Below, piece after piece: positions 30,006-38,664 of a DNA stretch of 64,000 nucleotides. Under the pieces are notes generated by a model. It worked only from the letters and a program-made list of their open reading frames with translations, made no database searches and had not been told where the DNA came from. Made by a program: the position numbers and the translations under genes. Numbering within the stretch: position 1 is the stretch's first letter; each line of letters starts with the position of its first letter. The DNA comes from Paenibacillus sp. EZ-K15 (GTDB lineage Bacteria > Bacillota > Bacilli > Paenibacillales > Paenibacillaceae), in assembly GCF_002573715.1 (NCBI RefSeq), contig NZ_PDHM01000007.1:67809-131808 (forward strand). The letters are read 5' to 3'.

Positions 30006-31430
30006 ATGGATCAAATTGTACAGCAGGTAGTGAATATCTTTAATGATTTTTTATGGTCTAAACTGCTCATCGTATTGCTGATTGCCGTTGGCCTGTATTT
30101 CACGGTGGGGACCAAGTTTCTGCAGTTTCGCCTGATCGGCGAGATGTTCCGGGTCATCCGCGAACCCAAGAGTAAAGCGAAGGGCAGCATTTCCCCTTTT
30201 CAGGCATTTGCCATCAGTATGGCAGCCCGTGTCGGGACAGGGAATATAACCGGGGTGGCTCTGGCCATCTCGCTTGGGGGACCTGGGGCCGTATTCTGGA
30301 TGTGGATTATTGCGCTTATCGGTTCGGCATCCAGCTTTATCGAGAGTACGCTGGCCCAGATCTATAAAGTAAAAGATGGGGCGGGCGGTTATCGCGGCGG
30401 TCCCGCTTATTACATGCAGCAAGGATTAAAGAAACGGTGGATGGGCGTGTTGTTTGCGATCCTGATCACCTTGTCCTTCGGGCTTGTCTTTAATGCGGTC
30501 CAGTCCAATACGATTACGATTGCTTTCGAGAATTCATTCGGAACCGATCGTTTAACTATCGGAATTATCATGGCGGTTATCTTCGCGGTTATCATCTTTG
30601 GCGGCGTGAAGCGAATTGCCAAAATGTCGGAACTGATCGTTGTTGTATTGGCTGTGGTGTATGTCGGTGCCGCGCTGTTTATCGTACTAGCCAACATCAC
30701 CAAGCTGCCGGAAGTTTTTGCTCTTATCGTCAAAAGCGCGTTCGGCTATGAGCAGGTCGTTGGCGGGTCGATCGGTGCCGCCCTCATGAACGGGATCAAA
30801 AGAGGGCTGTTCTCCAACGAAGCCGGCATGGGGAGCGCGCCTAACGCAGCAGCTACCGCAACAACAAGCCATCCTGCCAAGCAAGGATTGGTGCAGGCGC
30901 TGGGCGTAATGATTGATACGCTGGTCATATGTACAAGCACCGCCTTCATTATTCTTTTTACCGGTGCCTACCAGCAGACCGGACTTGATGGAATCGCCCT
31001 GACTCAGGCTGCGCTGGGCATGGAGATGGGGGCATGGGCGTCCGACTTCCTGGCGATCATGGTCTTCCTGTTTGCGTTCAGCACGCTGATCGGCAATTAT
31101 TACTACGGGGAAACCAATATCGAATTTTTGAAGTCGAATCGGGCATGGATATGGGTCTATCGGGCTTCTGTGCTGGCTATGGTCATTTTCGGCTCCGTTA
31201 CCAGCGTGAAGCTGGTGTGGGATTTGGCCGACCTGTTCATGGGATTGATGGTGATTGTGAATCTTGTGGCCATCACGCTGCTTTCCCGAACGGCTTTCGC
31301 CGCGCTTCAGGATTATTTGAAGCAGAAGCGGGCTGGCGTGAACCCTGTCTTCACCAAGGACAGCATCAAAGGGCTGCAGGATGTGGAATGCTGGGATGGA
31401 CACAACACCCCATCCACTGAAGCGAAATAA
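30006..31430 (+). CDS. Sodium:alanine/glycine symporter (AGCS family)
   Basis: A 474-residue carrier with about eleven spans. Family signatures are QAFAISMAARVGTGNITGVA near residue 70, the GGPGAVFWMWIIALIGSAS segment after it, and FSNEAGMGSAPNAAATA near 271. AGCS proteins import alanine or glycine with sodium. The ATG has only a modest ribosome site (GCGAGGG). The gene is alone between the MerR terminator and the next unit. Its leader may be structured, but no amino-acid riboswitch is recognised. Confidence 0.92.
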   Translation: MDQIVQQVVNIFNDFLWSKLLIVLLIAVGLYFTVGTKFLQFRLIGEMFRVIREPKSKAKGSISPFQAFAISMAARVGTGNITGVALAISLGGPGAVFWMWIIALIGSASSFIESTLAQIYKVKDGAGGYRGGPAYYMQQGLKKRWMGVLFAILITLSFGLVFNAVQSNTITIAFENSFGTDRLTIGIIMAVIFAVIIFGGVKRIAKMSELIVVVLAVVYVGAALFIVLANITKLPEVFALIVKSAFGYEQVVGGSIGAALMNGIKRGLFSNEAGMGSAPNAAATATTSHPAKQGLVQALGVMIDTLVICTSTAFIILFTGAYQQTGLDGIALTQAALGMEMGAWASDFLAIMVFLFAFSTLIGNYYYGETNIEFLKSNRAWIWVYRASVLAMVIFGSVTSVKLVWDLADLFMGLMVIVNLVAITLLSRTAFAALQDYLKQKRAGVNPVFTKDSIKGLQDVECWDGHNTPSTEAK

Positions 31431-31569
31431 TGTAGAATTTGATGTGATATGGAATCGTTACAGTAGTTGCGTGCTTTTAGCTGCTGTAGCGATTTTTCTT
31501 ATTTTACCGTAACATTTGCGCGATTAAACCGTTGTCTACATGAGAAGGTAGAGAGGAGATGGATACGGA

Positions 31570-32538
31570 TTGATTAATCGGATGACCTGGCGGACAAGGG
31601 TGAAGGAGCTTATATATGCTTTGTTAGTTGTATTAATATTGTTTTTTATTTATGCCGTATATAACTCAGCTATCCACATCTACCATTATAAAACCGGCCT
31701 AAATGATAAATTTCTAAGGACCGTCATAACAACGGTTGAATTGCATGAAAGTGGACTTATAGTAGATAAACGAAGCTCGTCTTTGGGTGAAGTGACGCCC
31801 TTCCTCACTCAGAAGACAAATCTGAAAGTGTATAAGAATGTGGGGGAATGGCAGGTAATTGTCGGAGAGCTTCACGCGAAGAAGCAATTAGGGGGAAAAC
31901 TTACGTATTCTATTGAGGAACTGAATCCTTATTTGAATCGTGAGGAAAGAAATCCTTATATCCTGAACTCTGCGCTGCTGGAGGGTAGGGGGATTAAAGA
32001 CGATCCTCACCCTACTGGTGCAATGAACCAGTTAGGGAGACTTGAAGACGGAAACGTAGCGGAATTATTCTTCTCGCTTCGAACGCTTAGATCACCGGAG
32101 GAGGTTTTGGAGCTCTTGTCGGACTATGATGTTAAAGCAACCAGTATGGCTGTTTTTGCAGGCGAACTGAAGGATTTCAAGCTGGGTAATTATAGCTCTA
32201 GTAGCGCTGGTCACACGATCCCCCATCTTACATTGAGGCCCAAGGTTCAGTTTAGCGATAATCATTTTCTTTCTAGTTGGCATACTTTCTTCTCACTGGA
32301 TGCCGGGATAACGGATCATGAGCAGCAACTGATCGCCGACGTTGAATGGATGACTAACAATATCAAATATAACGGTGTGGATGATGACAAACACCGGCTG
32401 GCCTACTTGAAGAAAAATGGAGTTCTAGTTTACGGAGCAACCGTTACGGGACCTGTGCGGGAGCTGGAGAAGCTGAAGGAGGAGTCGGAATTCTGGGGAT
32501 TCCGTTTGGGCCGCATCGAGGTATGGAATTGGAGTTAG
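31570..32538 (+). CDS. Sigma-factor-regulator (Sigma_reg N/C) domain membrane protein, orphan
   Basis: A 322-residue protein with a short cytoplasmic N-terminus, one membrane span at about 12-31 and a long extracellular part. The last 40 residues (KKNGVLVYGATVTGPVRELE then FWGFRLGRIEVWNW) look like the Sigma_reg C-terminal domain found in YhdL-type anti-sigma factors, and the middle fits the N-terminal partner domain. The cytoplasmic tail is very short, so it may lack the sigma-binding part. It starts with TTG after GAGGAG. No sigma gene adjoins it; the nearest, at 45300-45755, is truncated. Base composition is more AT-rich than its neighbours. Confidence 0.65.
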   Translation: MINRMTWRTRVKELIYALLVVLILFFIYAVYNSAIHIYHYKTGLNDKFLRTVITTVELHESGLIVDKRSSSLGEVTPFLTQKTNLKVYKNVGEWQVIVGELHAKKQLGGKLTYSIEELNPYLNREERNPYILNSALLEGRGIKDDPHPTGAMNQLGRLEDGNVAELFFSLRTLRSPEEVLELLSDYDVKATSMAVFAGELKDFKLGNYSSSSAGHTIPHLTLRPKVQFSDNHFLSSWHTFFSLDAGITDHEQQLIADVEWMTNNIKYNGVDDDKHRLAYLKKNGVLVYGATVTGPVRELEKLKEESEFWGFRLGRIEVWNWS

Positions 32539-32576
32539 GGCAGCTTATGTTCCGGAAACTCTACATATTAGATAGA

Positions 32577-32604
32577 AAAAAGGCCTCGACTGAGGCCTTT
32601 TTTT
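32577..32604. terminator. Bidirectional terminator
   Basis: AGGCCTC and GAGGCCT form a perfect stem with a four-base loop, flanked by A-runs and T-runs on both sides. It separates converging genes. Confidence 0.85.
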
Positions 32605-32652
32605 GGTAAAGAGAAGTGATATTAAACCATTTTGCTAAGCCATTTTCATAAA

Positions 32653-33168
32653 CTACGTTAAATATTTATCCCGCAGAATATTCAGGTGATGAAGCTCATG
32701 CCCAGCTATGACATAGGCGGCTGCCCGGGCGGAGAGCGGGTAATTATTGAATGTGCCTTGACGCAGCAGCGCTTCCTCCGTCAAGCTTCCAACCAGTGTA
32801 ATGGTAGACTGCCTGACGGCAGCATAATCCTTAAGGGCTTCCCGTAACGGGAGATGGCTGAAAGGAGAATTCTGGACAAAAATCTCCCGGTCGTATCCCG
32901 AAAATTCACGGGCATCCCCACGCGCGATGTAGAGAATGCGATAGTTCCATAAGCGCTCTACATCGGCGATGTGTCCGACCACCTGTTTTAGACTCCATTT
33001 CCCTTCCGCATAACGAACATTCGCTTGTTCTTCCGTCAGATCGCTGAGCGATCTCAACGTTTCATCATGCTGCCGCTGCAATACCTCGGCAATATGGCCT
33101 TCGGGGACAAGAGAGACGTATTTTTCGGCGAGGAGCAAATATTCATTAGAATCAGGCCTTGTATTCAT
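32653..33168 (-). CDS. DinB-like metal-dependent protein
   Basis: A 171-residue DinB/YfiT four-helix-bundle protein. The metal-binding histidines appear in VVGHIADVERLWNYR near residue 65 and AGHELHHLNILRDKYL at the end. Members with this trio bind a divalent metal; some are bacillithiol or mycothiol transferases, many are uncharacterised. In a Firmicute that probably makes bacillithiol, a thiol-S-transferase role is reasonable but unproven. The ATG has a GGAGG site. The gene stands alone after the malic enzyme-methyltransferase pair. Confidence 0.85.
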   Translation of the reverse strand: MNTRPDSNEYLLLAEKYVSLVPEGHIAEVLQRQHDETLRSLSDLTEEQANVRYAEGKWSLKQVVGHIADVERLWNYRILYIARGDAREFSGYDREIFVQNSPFSHLPLREALKDYAAVRQSTITLVGSLTEEALLRQGTFNNYPLSARAAAYVIAGHELHHLNILRDKYLT

Positions 33169-33229
33169 AACAAGTTCCTCCAGATCAATTTATAAGAGCT
33201 TACATTAAAATTATGCAGACAGGTCAAAA

Positions 33230-33847
33230 TCAATGAATGGATCCGGTTGCTTGTGCCCAGATTAGATGGACGATGCCGTTCCAATAGCGCTCCGTCTTCA
33301 TGATATTCAGTTCCGAGGCATTCGCGATCTGGATCATGTCCCTATTATAATGACAGCCGGATATCCGCCGTGCTGCGGGGTTGATCAGATGCTGCATGGC
33401 GCCAAGGAGCCGGTTCGTGCTCATGCCATGCTCCAGCAAGTAAACGCGGCCGCCGGGTTTGACCCAGCGGTTGATTTTATTCAAAGCTTTGACCGGATCC
33501 TCATAGCCGCATAGCGACAGGGTAGATACAACGCAATCATAGGAACGTTCCGGCAGCTCCAGCGTCTCGATATCCCGTTCCAGGAAATTGGCCCGAATGC
33601 CAAGCTCGGAGGCCATCCGCCGCGCACGGCTTAGCATCTCAGGACTGAAATCCACAGCCGTTACGTTCACCTTATCGCGATGATAAAAGGGGAAATTCGC
33701 GCCGGCGCCAACAGCTACCTCAAGCACGTCACCCTCTACATCCTGAAGCAGCCGCTGTCTCCATTCACCGAGCCTCCGTTGCCTGGTGTTCCTTTCATAT
33801 ATCGCTGCCTGTTTATTGAACTTCCGAATGAGGGATTTCTTATTCAC
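33230..33847 (-). CDS. Class I SAM-dependent methyltransferase
   Basis: A 205-residue methyltransferase. Motif I, VLEVAVGAGANFPFY, lies near residue 43; the acidic end of strand two is in VTAVDFSPEMLSRAR; motif post-II is YDCVVSTLSLCGYEDP; and GGRVYLLEHG follows. It resembles UbiE/PmtA-like enzymes, including phospholipid N-methyltransferases, but the acceptor is unknown. The best start is GTG at 33847, nine bases after GGAGA; it overlaps the end of the malic enzyme gene by eight bases, so translation is coupled. A TTG 18 bases upstream is the alternative. Confidence 0.87.
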   Translation of the reverse strand: MNKKSLIRKFNKQAAIYERNTRQRRLGEWRQRLLQDVEGDVLEVAVGAGANFPFYHRDKVNVTAVDFSPEMLSRARRMASELGIRANFLERDIETLELPERSYDCVVSTLSLCGYEDPVKALNKINRWVKPGGRVYLLEHGMSTNRLLGAMQHLINPAARRISGCHYNRDMIQIANASELNIMKTERYWNGIVHLIWAQATGSIH

Positions 33848-35255
33848 GCGGAATTCTCCGGGCAACGCCGGTTTTGATTGCTGCTTTCACGACAAGCTCC
33901 CGAATGGCTTTCACGACGTTCTGGTTAAACACGCTTGGAATAATATACGACGGGTTGCGTTCTTCGTCCGATACGGCGGATGCAATGGCTTCGGCTGCAG
34001 CCAGCTTCATCTCCTCATTAATCGTGGTCGCTCTGCAGTCCAAGGCCGCACGGAAAATACCCGGGAAACAGAGGACGTTATTAATCTGGTTCGGATAATC
34101 CGAACGTCCGGTTGCAATAACGCCTACAATATCCTCGACCTCTTCCGGTTTAATCTCGGGCGTAGGGTTTGCCATTGCAAACACGATCGGTTGATCGGCC
34201 ATGGCTTGTACGTCCTCACGGCGGAGCAGGCCGCCGGCAGAGAGGCCGATGAACACGTCGGCACCTTGGATCACTTCACGCAAGGAACCTTCGACTTTAT
34301 TCGGGTTCGTATGCTCTGCGTACCATTGCCACATACTATTGCTGTATGCATGTCCGCCAACCAGTGCACCCTCGCGGTCTACGCCAATGATGTCCTTGAC
34401 ACCGGCTGACAGGAGGATTTTGCTGCATGCTACGCCCGCAGCACCGATTCCACACACCACGACCCTAATGTTATCGATCGATTTCCCGACAATTTTCAAC
34501 GAATTGATCAGTGCCGCATACAGAACCACCGCCGTGCCGTGCTGGTCATCGTGAAACACGGGAATGTCCAGCTCATCCCGCAGTCGTTGTTCAATCTCGA
34601 AGCAGCGCGGGGAGGAGATATCCTCCAGGTTAATGCCGCCAAAAGCCGGAGCCATTGCTTTGATGCAGGCAATAATCTCTTCGGTATCCTGGGTATCCAG
34701 GCAGATCGGAAAGGAGTCTACTCCTGCAAACTGTTTGAAGAGCATCGACTTTCCTTCCATGACCGGCATGGCCGCATAAGGACCGATGTTGCCCAAACCG
34801 AGTACGGCGCTTCCGTCCGAGATGACGGCCACCGTATTTCTTTTAATTGTAAGCGTAAAGGCTTTTTTCGGGTCTTCTTGGATGGCTGAACATACGCGGG
34901 CAACATCTGGCGTATAGACGCGCGACAGGTCATCACGGTTTTGGATTGGGATTTTGGGCTGGGTTTCGATCTTGCCGCCGAGATGCAGCAGGAAGGTACG
35001 GTCCGAAACGTTGACGAGCCGGACGCCCTTTAGATTTTTCACTGAATTAGTAATTTTACCGATATCCACGCTGTCCGTAACCGTAATAGTAATATCGCGT
35101 ACGGTAATGTGGCCGCTCGCCTGAATGACGTCGATGGCGACCATGTCTCCCCCCGCCTCAAATATGGCGGATGCAACTTGACCGAATTTGATTTCTTGTG
35201 TATTCATTTCTAGTCTGAGGATAATGCTTTTTCCTCCGAGTCCGTTGTTTTCCAT
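33840..35255 (-). CDS. NAD(P)-dependent malic enzyme with N-terminal ACT domain
   Basis: A 471-residue malic enzyme that decarboxylates malate to pyruvate. The first 80 residues form an ACT regulatory domain (SIILRLEMNTQEIKFGQVAS onward), unusual for malic enzymes in general but known in Bacillus relatives. The catalytic part shows VYTPDVARVCSAIQ, VISDGSAVLGLGNIGP, the metal site in NLEDISSPRCFEIE, PVFHDDQHGTAVV and the nucleotide fold VVVCGIGAAGVACSK. The ATG at 35255 follows GGAGGT. The ACT domain suggests allosteric control by an amino acid or similar ligand. It is coupled to the downstream methyltransferase gene. Confidence 0.93.
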   Translation of the reverse strand: MENNGLGGKSIILRLEMNTQEIKFGQVASAIFEAGGDMVAIDVIQASGHITVRDITITVTDSVDIGKITNSVKNLKGVRLVNVSDRTFLLHLGGKIETQPKIPIQNRDDLSRVYTPDVARVCSAIQEDPKKAFTLTIKRNTVAVISDGSAVLGLGNIGPYAAMPVMEGKSMLFKQFAGVDSFPICLDTQDTEEIIACIKAMAPAFGGINLEDISSPRCFEIEQRLRDELDIPVFHDDQHGTAVVLYAALINSLKIVGKSIDNIRVVVCGIGAAGVACSKILLSAGVKDIIGVDREGALVGGHAYSNSMWQWYAEHTNPNKVEGSLREVIQGADVFIGLSAGGLLRREDVQAMADQPIVFAMANPTPEIKPEEVEDIVGVIATGRSDYPNQINNVLCFPGIFRAALDCRATTINEEMKLAAAEAIASAVSDEERNPSYIIPSVFNQNVVKAIRELVVKAAIKTGVARRIPRE

Positions 35256-35460
35256 TGCTACCTCCAAATGTTTGATCGATTTCGTCCTTCTGAGTGTATG
35301 TAACTGTGCAAAATGTTAACGTTATCATAGTTCGCTGAGCAGTGGTCAATTTCCTGTTTCATTGGAAATAAACCGTGATATATATAAGAAGAATTTATTG
35401 GAAATGCGAATGCCAGGGAAGTATAATCGAAAGCATCTTATTGTGAAGGAGAGAGCTGCC

Positions 35461-35760
35461 ATGAATGCTAGAATCGAGGAGCTTGAAAAGCGGTTGACGA
35501 CCCAGCATCATAAGGATTTGTTCCTTCAGATGAAACATACGTTGAAAGCCGTTGATGATTTGGCCGAACAGCACCGGGTTTACCAGGCCGTTCAGGCACT
35601 CAGCGGTACACGCATTGTGGGGACGGAGGAACATGTTTATTTCGACACCTTGAATCAGGTCAAGGAACAAATTGTGCATACCCTGGAGCTGACGATTGAG
35701 GATTTGGAGCACAAAGGGGATAAACATTATAAGAAGCATTTTAAGGACGGCGTGGAATAG
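35461..35760 (+). CDS. Small helical protein of unknown function
   Basis: A 99-residue, highly charged, mostly helical protein with heptad-like spacing (ARIEELEKRLTTQHHKDLF, then QVKEQIVHTLELTIEDLE) and a basic, His-rich tail (KGDKHYKKHFKDG). No membrane span or signal peptide is seen and I recognise no family. The ATG at 35461 has AAGGAG nine bases before it; an open frame continues upstream without a ribosome site. A perfect hairpin terminator follows. It is monocistronic and divergent from the malic enzyme gene. Confidence 0.65.
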   Translation: MNARIEELEKRLTTQHHKDLFLQMKHTLKAVDDLAEQHRVYQAVQALSGTRIVGTEEHVYFDTLNQVKEQIVHTLELTIEDLEHKGDKHYKKHFKDGVE

Positions 35761-35800
35761 GAGTCGTTCTGCCGAACAGAACGGATAAAATGTTTGAATG

Positions 35801-35836
35801 AAGCATAAATCCTGCAGGGGATTTATGCTTTTTTTG
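35801..35836 (+). terminator. Rho-independent terminator after the small helical protein
   Basis: AAGCATAAATCC pairs with GGATTTATGCTT around a five-base loop, followed by seven T. A second small stem, GTTCTG/CAGAAC, lies just before it. Confidence 0.8.
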
Positions 35837-36139
35837 TGATTATTTTCAGCAAACTCCACGTATTTTCATAACATTTCATGTTACATATTTATCCAATTTC
35901 GTTGAAATGTGTAACAAATCGTTGATTAGTATTATGGGATATGGCTTCCAGATGCTTTAAAATAATGATAGCACTGGTAAAGCTTGGACGATGGTTGTGT
36001 AAGGTTTCCAAGTTCAGTCAAGTTATCTAGTCAAGTTAAGAGGTAACTACTGTATCGAAGAAAGGGAGGTGGACTGAACAGCCGGAGGTTGTGTAAACGC
36101 TTTATTTATTATCTTTTATATTAAAGGAGGATTAATTGT
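35837..36139 (+). promoter_or_regulatory. Long leader before the LPMO gene with a cre-like site
   Basis: TGTAAACGCTTTAT at 36092-36105 matches the cre consensus except at one position and lies about 35 bases before the start, suggesting CcpA repression of chitin utilisation. The upstream half is AT-rich with no clear -35/-10 pair. AAAGGAGG lies just before the ATG. Confidence 0.5.
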
Positions 36140-37177
36140 ATGACTTTAAGTTTGCCGAACAAAGCTTGGCTCAAGCATCTAATCATTGCCGGTTCCACGA
36201 TGTTAGTGATGACCTTATTCATGGTTTTATTTGCGGATAAAGCTTTTGCCCACGGGTATGTCGATTCTCCAGGCAGCCGCGCCATTCTGTGTAAGCAGGG
36301 GCAAAATACCGATTGCGGCGCAATCGTGTATGAGCCTCAAAGCTTAGAAGCTCCTAAAGGCTGGCCGAATGCAGGTCCTGCCGATGGCAAAATCGCCAGT
36401 GCAGGCGGCGCGTTCCCTAAACTTGACGAGCAATCCGCAACTCGCTGGAGCAAAGTAAGCATTTCCCCGGGAACCACAACGTTCCAATGGCATTTGACAG
36501 CCAATCATGTGACGGCAAGCTGGAAATACTACATTACGAAAGACGGCTGGGATCAAAATGCTCCGCTGAGCAGAGCTTCGTTTGATCTGACGCCTTTCTG
36601 CTCCATTGACTACGGCGGTGTAAAACCTCCGACAAACTATGCGTCCACTTGTAACGTTCCTGCTAAATCCGGTTACCATGTCATTCTGGCGGTATGGGAA
36701 GTAGCTGACACACCTAACGCTTTCTATAACGTTATCGACGTGGACTTTGGCGGTGGCGGCGGAACTCCGAACCCAGGCGTACCGGCACCGACAGGACTTA
36801 CTTCCCCATCCCAAACCAACAACAGTGTTTCCTTGGCATGGGCAGCTTCCACAGGTGCTTCCAGTTACGAAATCTACCGTGACGGATCCCTTGTGGGTAC
36901 ATCCACTACAACCTCCTATACCAATACGGGGTTAGCCGAAGGAACGTCCTATACGTATACAGTGGTAGCTGTAAGCAGTACGGGCAGCAAATCTTCAGCA
37001 TCCGCTCCCCTCACCGTATCAACATCCGGAAGCGCAACGACCTATCCGGCATGGAATGCAACCGCCGTTTACTTAGGTGGCAGCAAAGTCAGCTACAACG
37101 GCGTGAACTATGAGGCAAAATGGTGGACTCAAGGCGAAACTCCTGGATCTGCCGATGTTTGGAAGGTCATCCCTTAA
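36140..37177 (+). CDS. Secreted chitin-active LPMO (AA10) with Fn3 and CBM5/12 domains
   Basis: A 345-residue secreted oxidative enzyme. The signal peptide ends at DKAFA, so mature residue one is His38 of HGYVDSPGSR. With His123 in TANHVTASWKYY this forms the copper histidine brace of auxiliary activity family 10. The AA10 domain runs to about residue 205. A glycine-rich linker, a fibronectin type III domain about 215-297 and a C-terminal chitin-binding CBM5/12 module with YPAWNATAVYLGGSKVSYNG and WWTQGETPG follow. It should oxidatively open crystalline chitin outside the cell. It is a single-gene unit with a cre-like site upstream and a strong terminator behind. Confidence 0.93.
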   Translation: MTLSLPNKAWLKHLIIAGSTMLVMTLFMVLFADKAFAHGYVDSPGSRAILCKQGQNTDCGAIVYEPQSLEAPKGWPNAGPADGKIASAGGAFPKLDEQSATRWSKVSISPGTTTFQWHLTANHVTASWKYYITKDGWDQNAPLSRASFDLTPFCSIDYGGVKPPTNYASTCNVPAKSGYHVILAVWEVADTPNAFYNVIDVDFGGGGGTPNPGVPAPTGLTSPSQTNNSVSLAWAASTGASSYEIYRDGSLVGTSTTTSYTNTGLAEGTSYTYTVVAVSSTGSKSSASAPLTVSTSGSATTYPAWNATAVYLGGSKVSYNGVNYEAKWWTQGETPGSADVWKVIP

Positions 37178-37191
37178 TCGAATAGTGTGAG

Positions 37192-37226
37192 AGATCCGGC
37201 GTCTAATGACTGCCGGATCTTTTTTT
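37192..37226 (+). terminator. Rho-independent terminator after the LPMO gene
   Basis: AGATCCGGC pairs perfectly with GCCGGATCT, followed by seven T. Confidence 0.88.
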
Positions 37227-37747
37227 AAGCAGCTTTTTGGGCAGGGAATGAGAGAGTGGGGTTCATGAATAAGTGTAGAGGAAATAGCTTCCGTCGGCTA
37301 CGCATTGACCCTGGTGGCTCTTGGAATTACCTATCGAAATGTTGTGGGTTCACTGACTGTCGATGTTCTTCATTCGATGATTTCATGGCCTTCGTCAACT
37401 TTAACGGACCCTAGTTCCGTTATTTAAGATCATAACCCGATTTTTCACAATGTACCGGACTCCAGATCCGCTATTATGAGAATTACGGGAGCAAATACCG
37501 ATTAAAACAGCAAATAAGGTCCGCTGGGTCCGCTAAAGTTACTAAAAGGGCTGTTTTCTATGAAATAAGGTATTCTGAGTCCGTTAGGAAGTCCTCACAC
37601 CAAAGAACAAGTTGAGTTTTGGACATATTGAATGATATGGCGATCGTATTTTTGGACGTACAGTGAATTTCTGCTTATTGCCCTTTTGGTCTAAGCGGGG
37701 GGATCGCGAAAAAAGAGCGAGTATGGATGGTAAACATAGTAGTGGAA
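37227..37747. other. Noncoding region with degenerate repeats
   Basis: No believable gene was found. The central part carries four diverged copies of a TCCG-containing unit, listed separately. The rest has no recognisable promoter, RNA or mobile-element feature. Confidence 0.5.
37401..37589. repeat. Four diverged copies of a TCCGYTA-type intergenic repeat
   Basis: Related segments lie at 37401-37425, 37452-37480, 37512-37540 and 37562-37589. Each has a purine-rich AATAAGG-like or mirrored TTATTT edge, then CCGGA- or GTCCGCTG-like sequence and TCCGYTA. The first, AACGGACC-CTAGTT-CCGTTA, is itself an imperfect palindrome. They look like decayed members of a dispersed repeat family. Confidence 0.55.
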
Positions 37748-37781
37748 TAGAAATAAATAAGCTGCCAGCATGCAGCAGCTT
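37748..37781 (-). terminator. Terminator for the DeoR gene
   Basis: On the minus strand AAGCTGC pairs with GCAGCTT across a nine-base loop, followed by ATTTATTTC. It lies about 120 bases after the DeoR stop, beyond the decamer array. Confidence 0.6.
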
Positions 37782-37787
37782 GATCAG

Positions 37788-37816
37788 GGCACCCCGAGGG
37801 TGCCTTTTGTGTTTTC
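37788..37816 (+). terminator. Plus-strand hairpin terminator
   Basis: GGCACCC and GGGTGCC form a perfect stem with a three-base loop, followed by TTTTGTGTTTTC on the plus strand. No plus-strand gene directly precedes it, so it may insulate the regulator locus from readthrough. Confidence 0.6.
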
Positions 37817-37832
37817 TGTAAGAGGTATTTCC

Positions 37833-37900
37833 AGGTATGCCAAGGTGCGCAAAGATGCGCAAAGGTATGCAAAGTATGAAAAGTATACAAAGAGTGCAAG
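37833..37900. repeat. Tandem array of 9-10 base units
   Basis: Seven consecutive units follow AGGTATGCAA: four decamers (AGGTATGCCA, AGGTGCGCAA, AGATGCGCAA, AGGTATGCAA), then three nonamers (AGTATGAAA, AGTATACAA, AGAGTGCAA). The array begins three bases after the DeoR stop and so lies in its 3' untranslated region. Confidence 0.75.
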
Positions 37901-37902
37901 CC

Positions 37903-38664
37903 TCAAACCCTGTACACGGTAATGCCCCGTTCCTGAAACGGCCTGATATCCGAGTCGGAAGCCTCAGTACCGGTGACGAGGGTATGTATCGCGCTGTTGG
38001 GAGCGACCGTGTGCAGTGACAGCTTGCCAATCTTGCTGTGGTCGGTGACCACGACAATTTCGCCGGCGGCTTGAATCATGTTCTGTTTGGCCGGGACGAG
38101 CAGCGCTTCCGGGTGCATGAGGCCATGCTGAGGATGCAGGGCAGGGGTACCGATGAACGCTTTCTCGACATGCAGGGATTTCAGCACATGGTCGGTAAAC
38201 ATGCCGTTTAGCATATAACTCGATGGGTACAGCTCCCCGCCGGTCAGAATGACTTTGATTCCCGGAGCATCGCGAAGCTCAACAGCGACGTTCATATCGT
38301 TCGTAATGACCGTAATGTCCGAGCGGTGCACAAGATGCGTCGCAATATGAAGGGTGGTTGTTCCCGAATCAATGATGATATTCTCCCCGTCTTCCACAAG
38401 CGAAGCCGCAAGCTGACCGATGCGTATTTTCTCGTCCCGGTGAAAGTTGGTTCGCTCATTAAAGGATGGCTCGTTATGCGTCCATTGCTCCATGATGACC
38501 CCGCCATGTGTGCGCTTCAAAGCGCCTTCCTGTTCAATCTCCGCCAGATCACGGCGAATGGTGGCCGTGTGAACACCGAATTCCGATGCCAGCGCAGCAA
38601 CCGTTGCTGTTCGGTATTGCCTTACGTAATCAATGATCCTTTTCTTTCTTTCATGTGCCAGCAA
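37903..38664 (-). CDS. DeoR family regulator of the glycerophosphodiester operon
   Basis: A 253-residue DeoR-type regulator. The helix-turn-helix is TATVAALASEFGVHTATIRR followed by DLAEIEQEGALKRTHGG. The sugar-phosphate-binding domain shows IIIDSGTTTLHIATHL and VITNDMNVAVEL, and CID-like VVVTDHSKIGK near the end. It starts best with TTG at 38664 after AAGGGAG; another TTG ten codons earlier lacks a good site. It is divergent from the importer operon 360 bases away, so it probably represses that operon until a glycerol-phosphate type ligand binds, as GlpR does. Confidence 0.9.
   Translation of the reverse strand: MLAHERKKRIIDYVRQYRTATVAALASEFGVHTATIRRDLAEIEQEGALKRTHGGVIMEQWTHNEPSFNERTNFHRDEKIRIGQLAASLVEDGENIIIDSGTTTLHIATHLVHRSDITVITNDMNVAVELRDAPGIKVILTGGELYPSSYMLNGMFTDHVLKSLHVEKAFIGTPALHPQHGLMHPEALLVPAKQNMIQAAGEIVVVTDHSKIGKLSLHTVAPNSAIHTLVTGTEASDSDIRPFQERGITVYRV

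Noticed and set aside
37833-37900. CRISPR array
   Set aside because: Units are only 9-10 bases with no spacers and no cas genes in the window.
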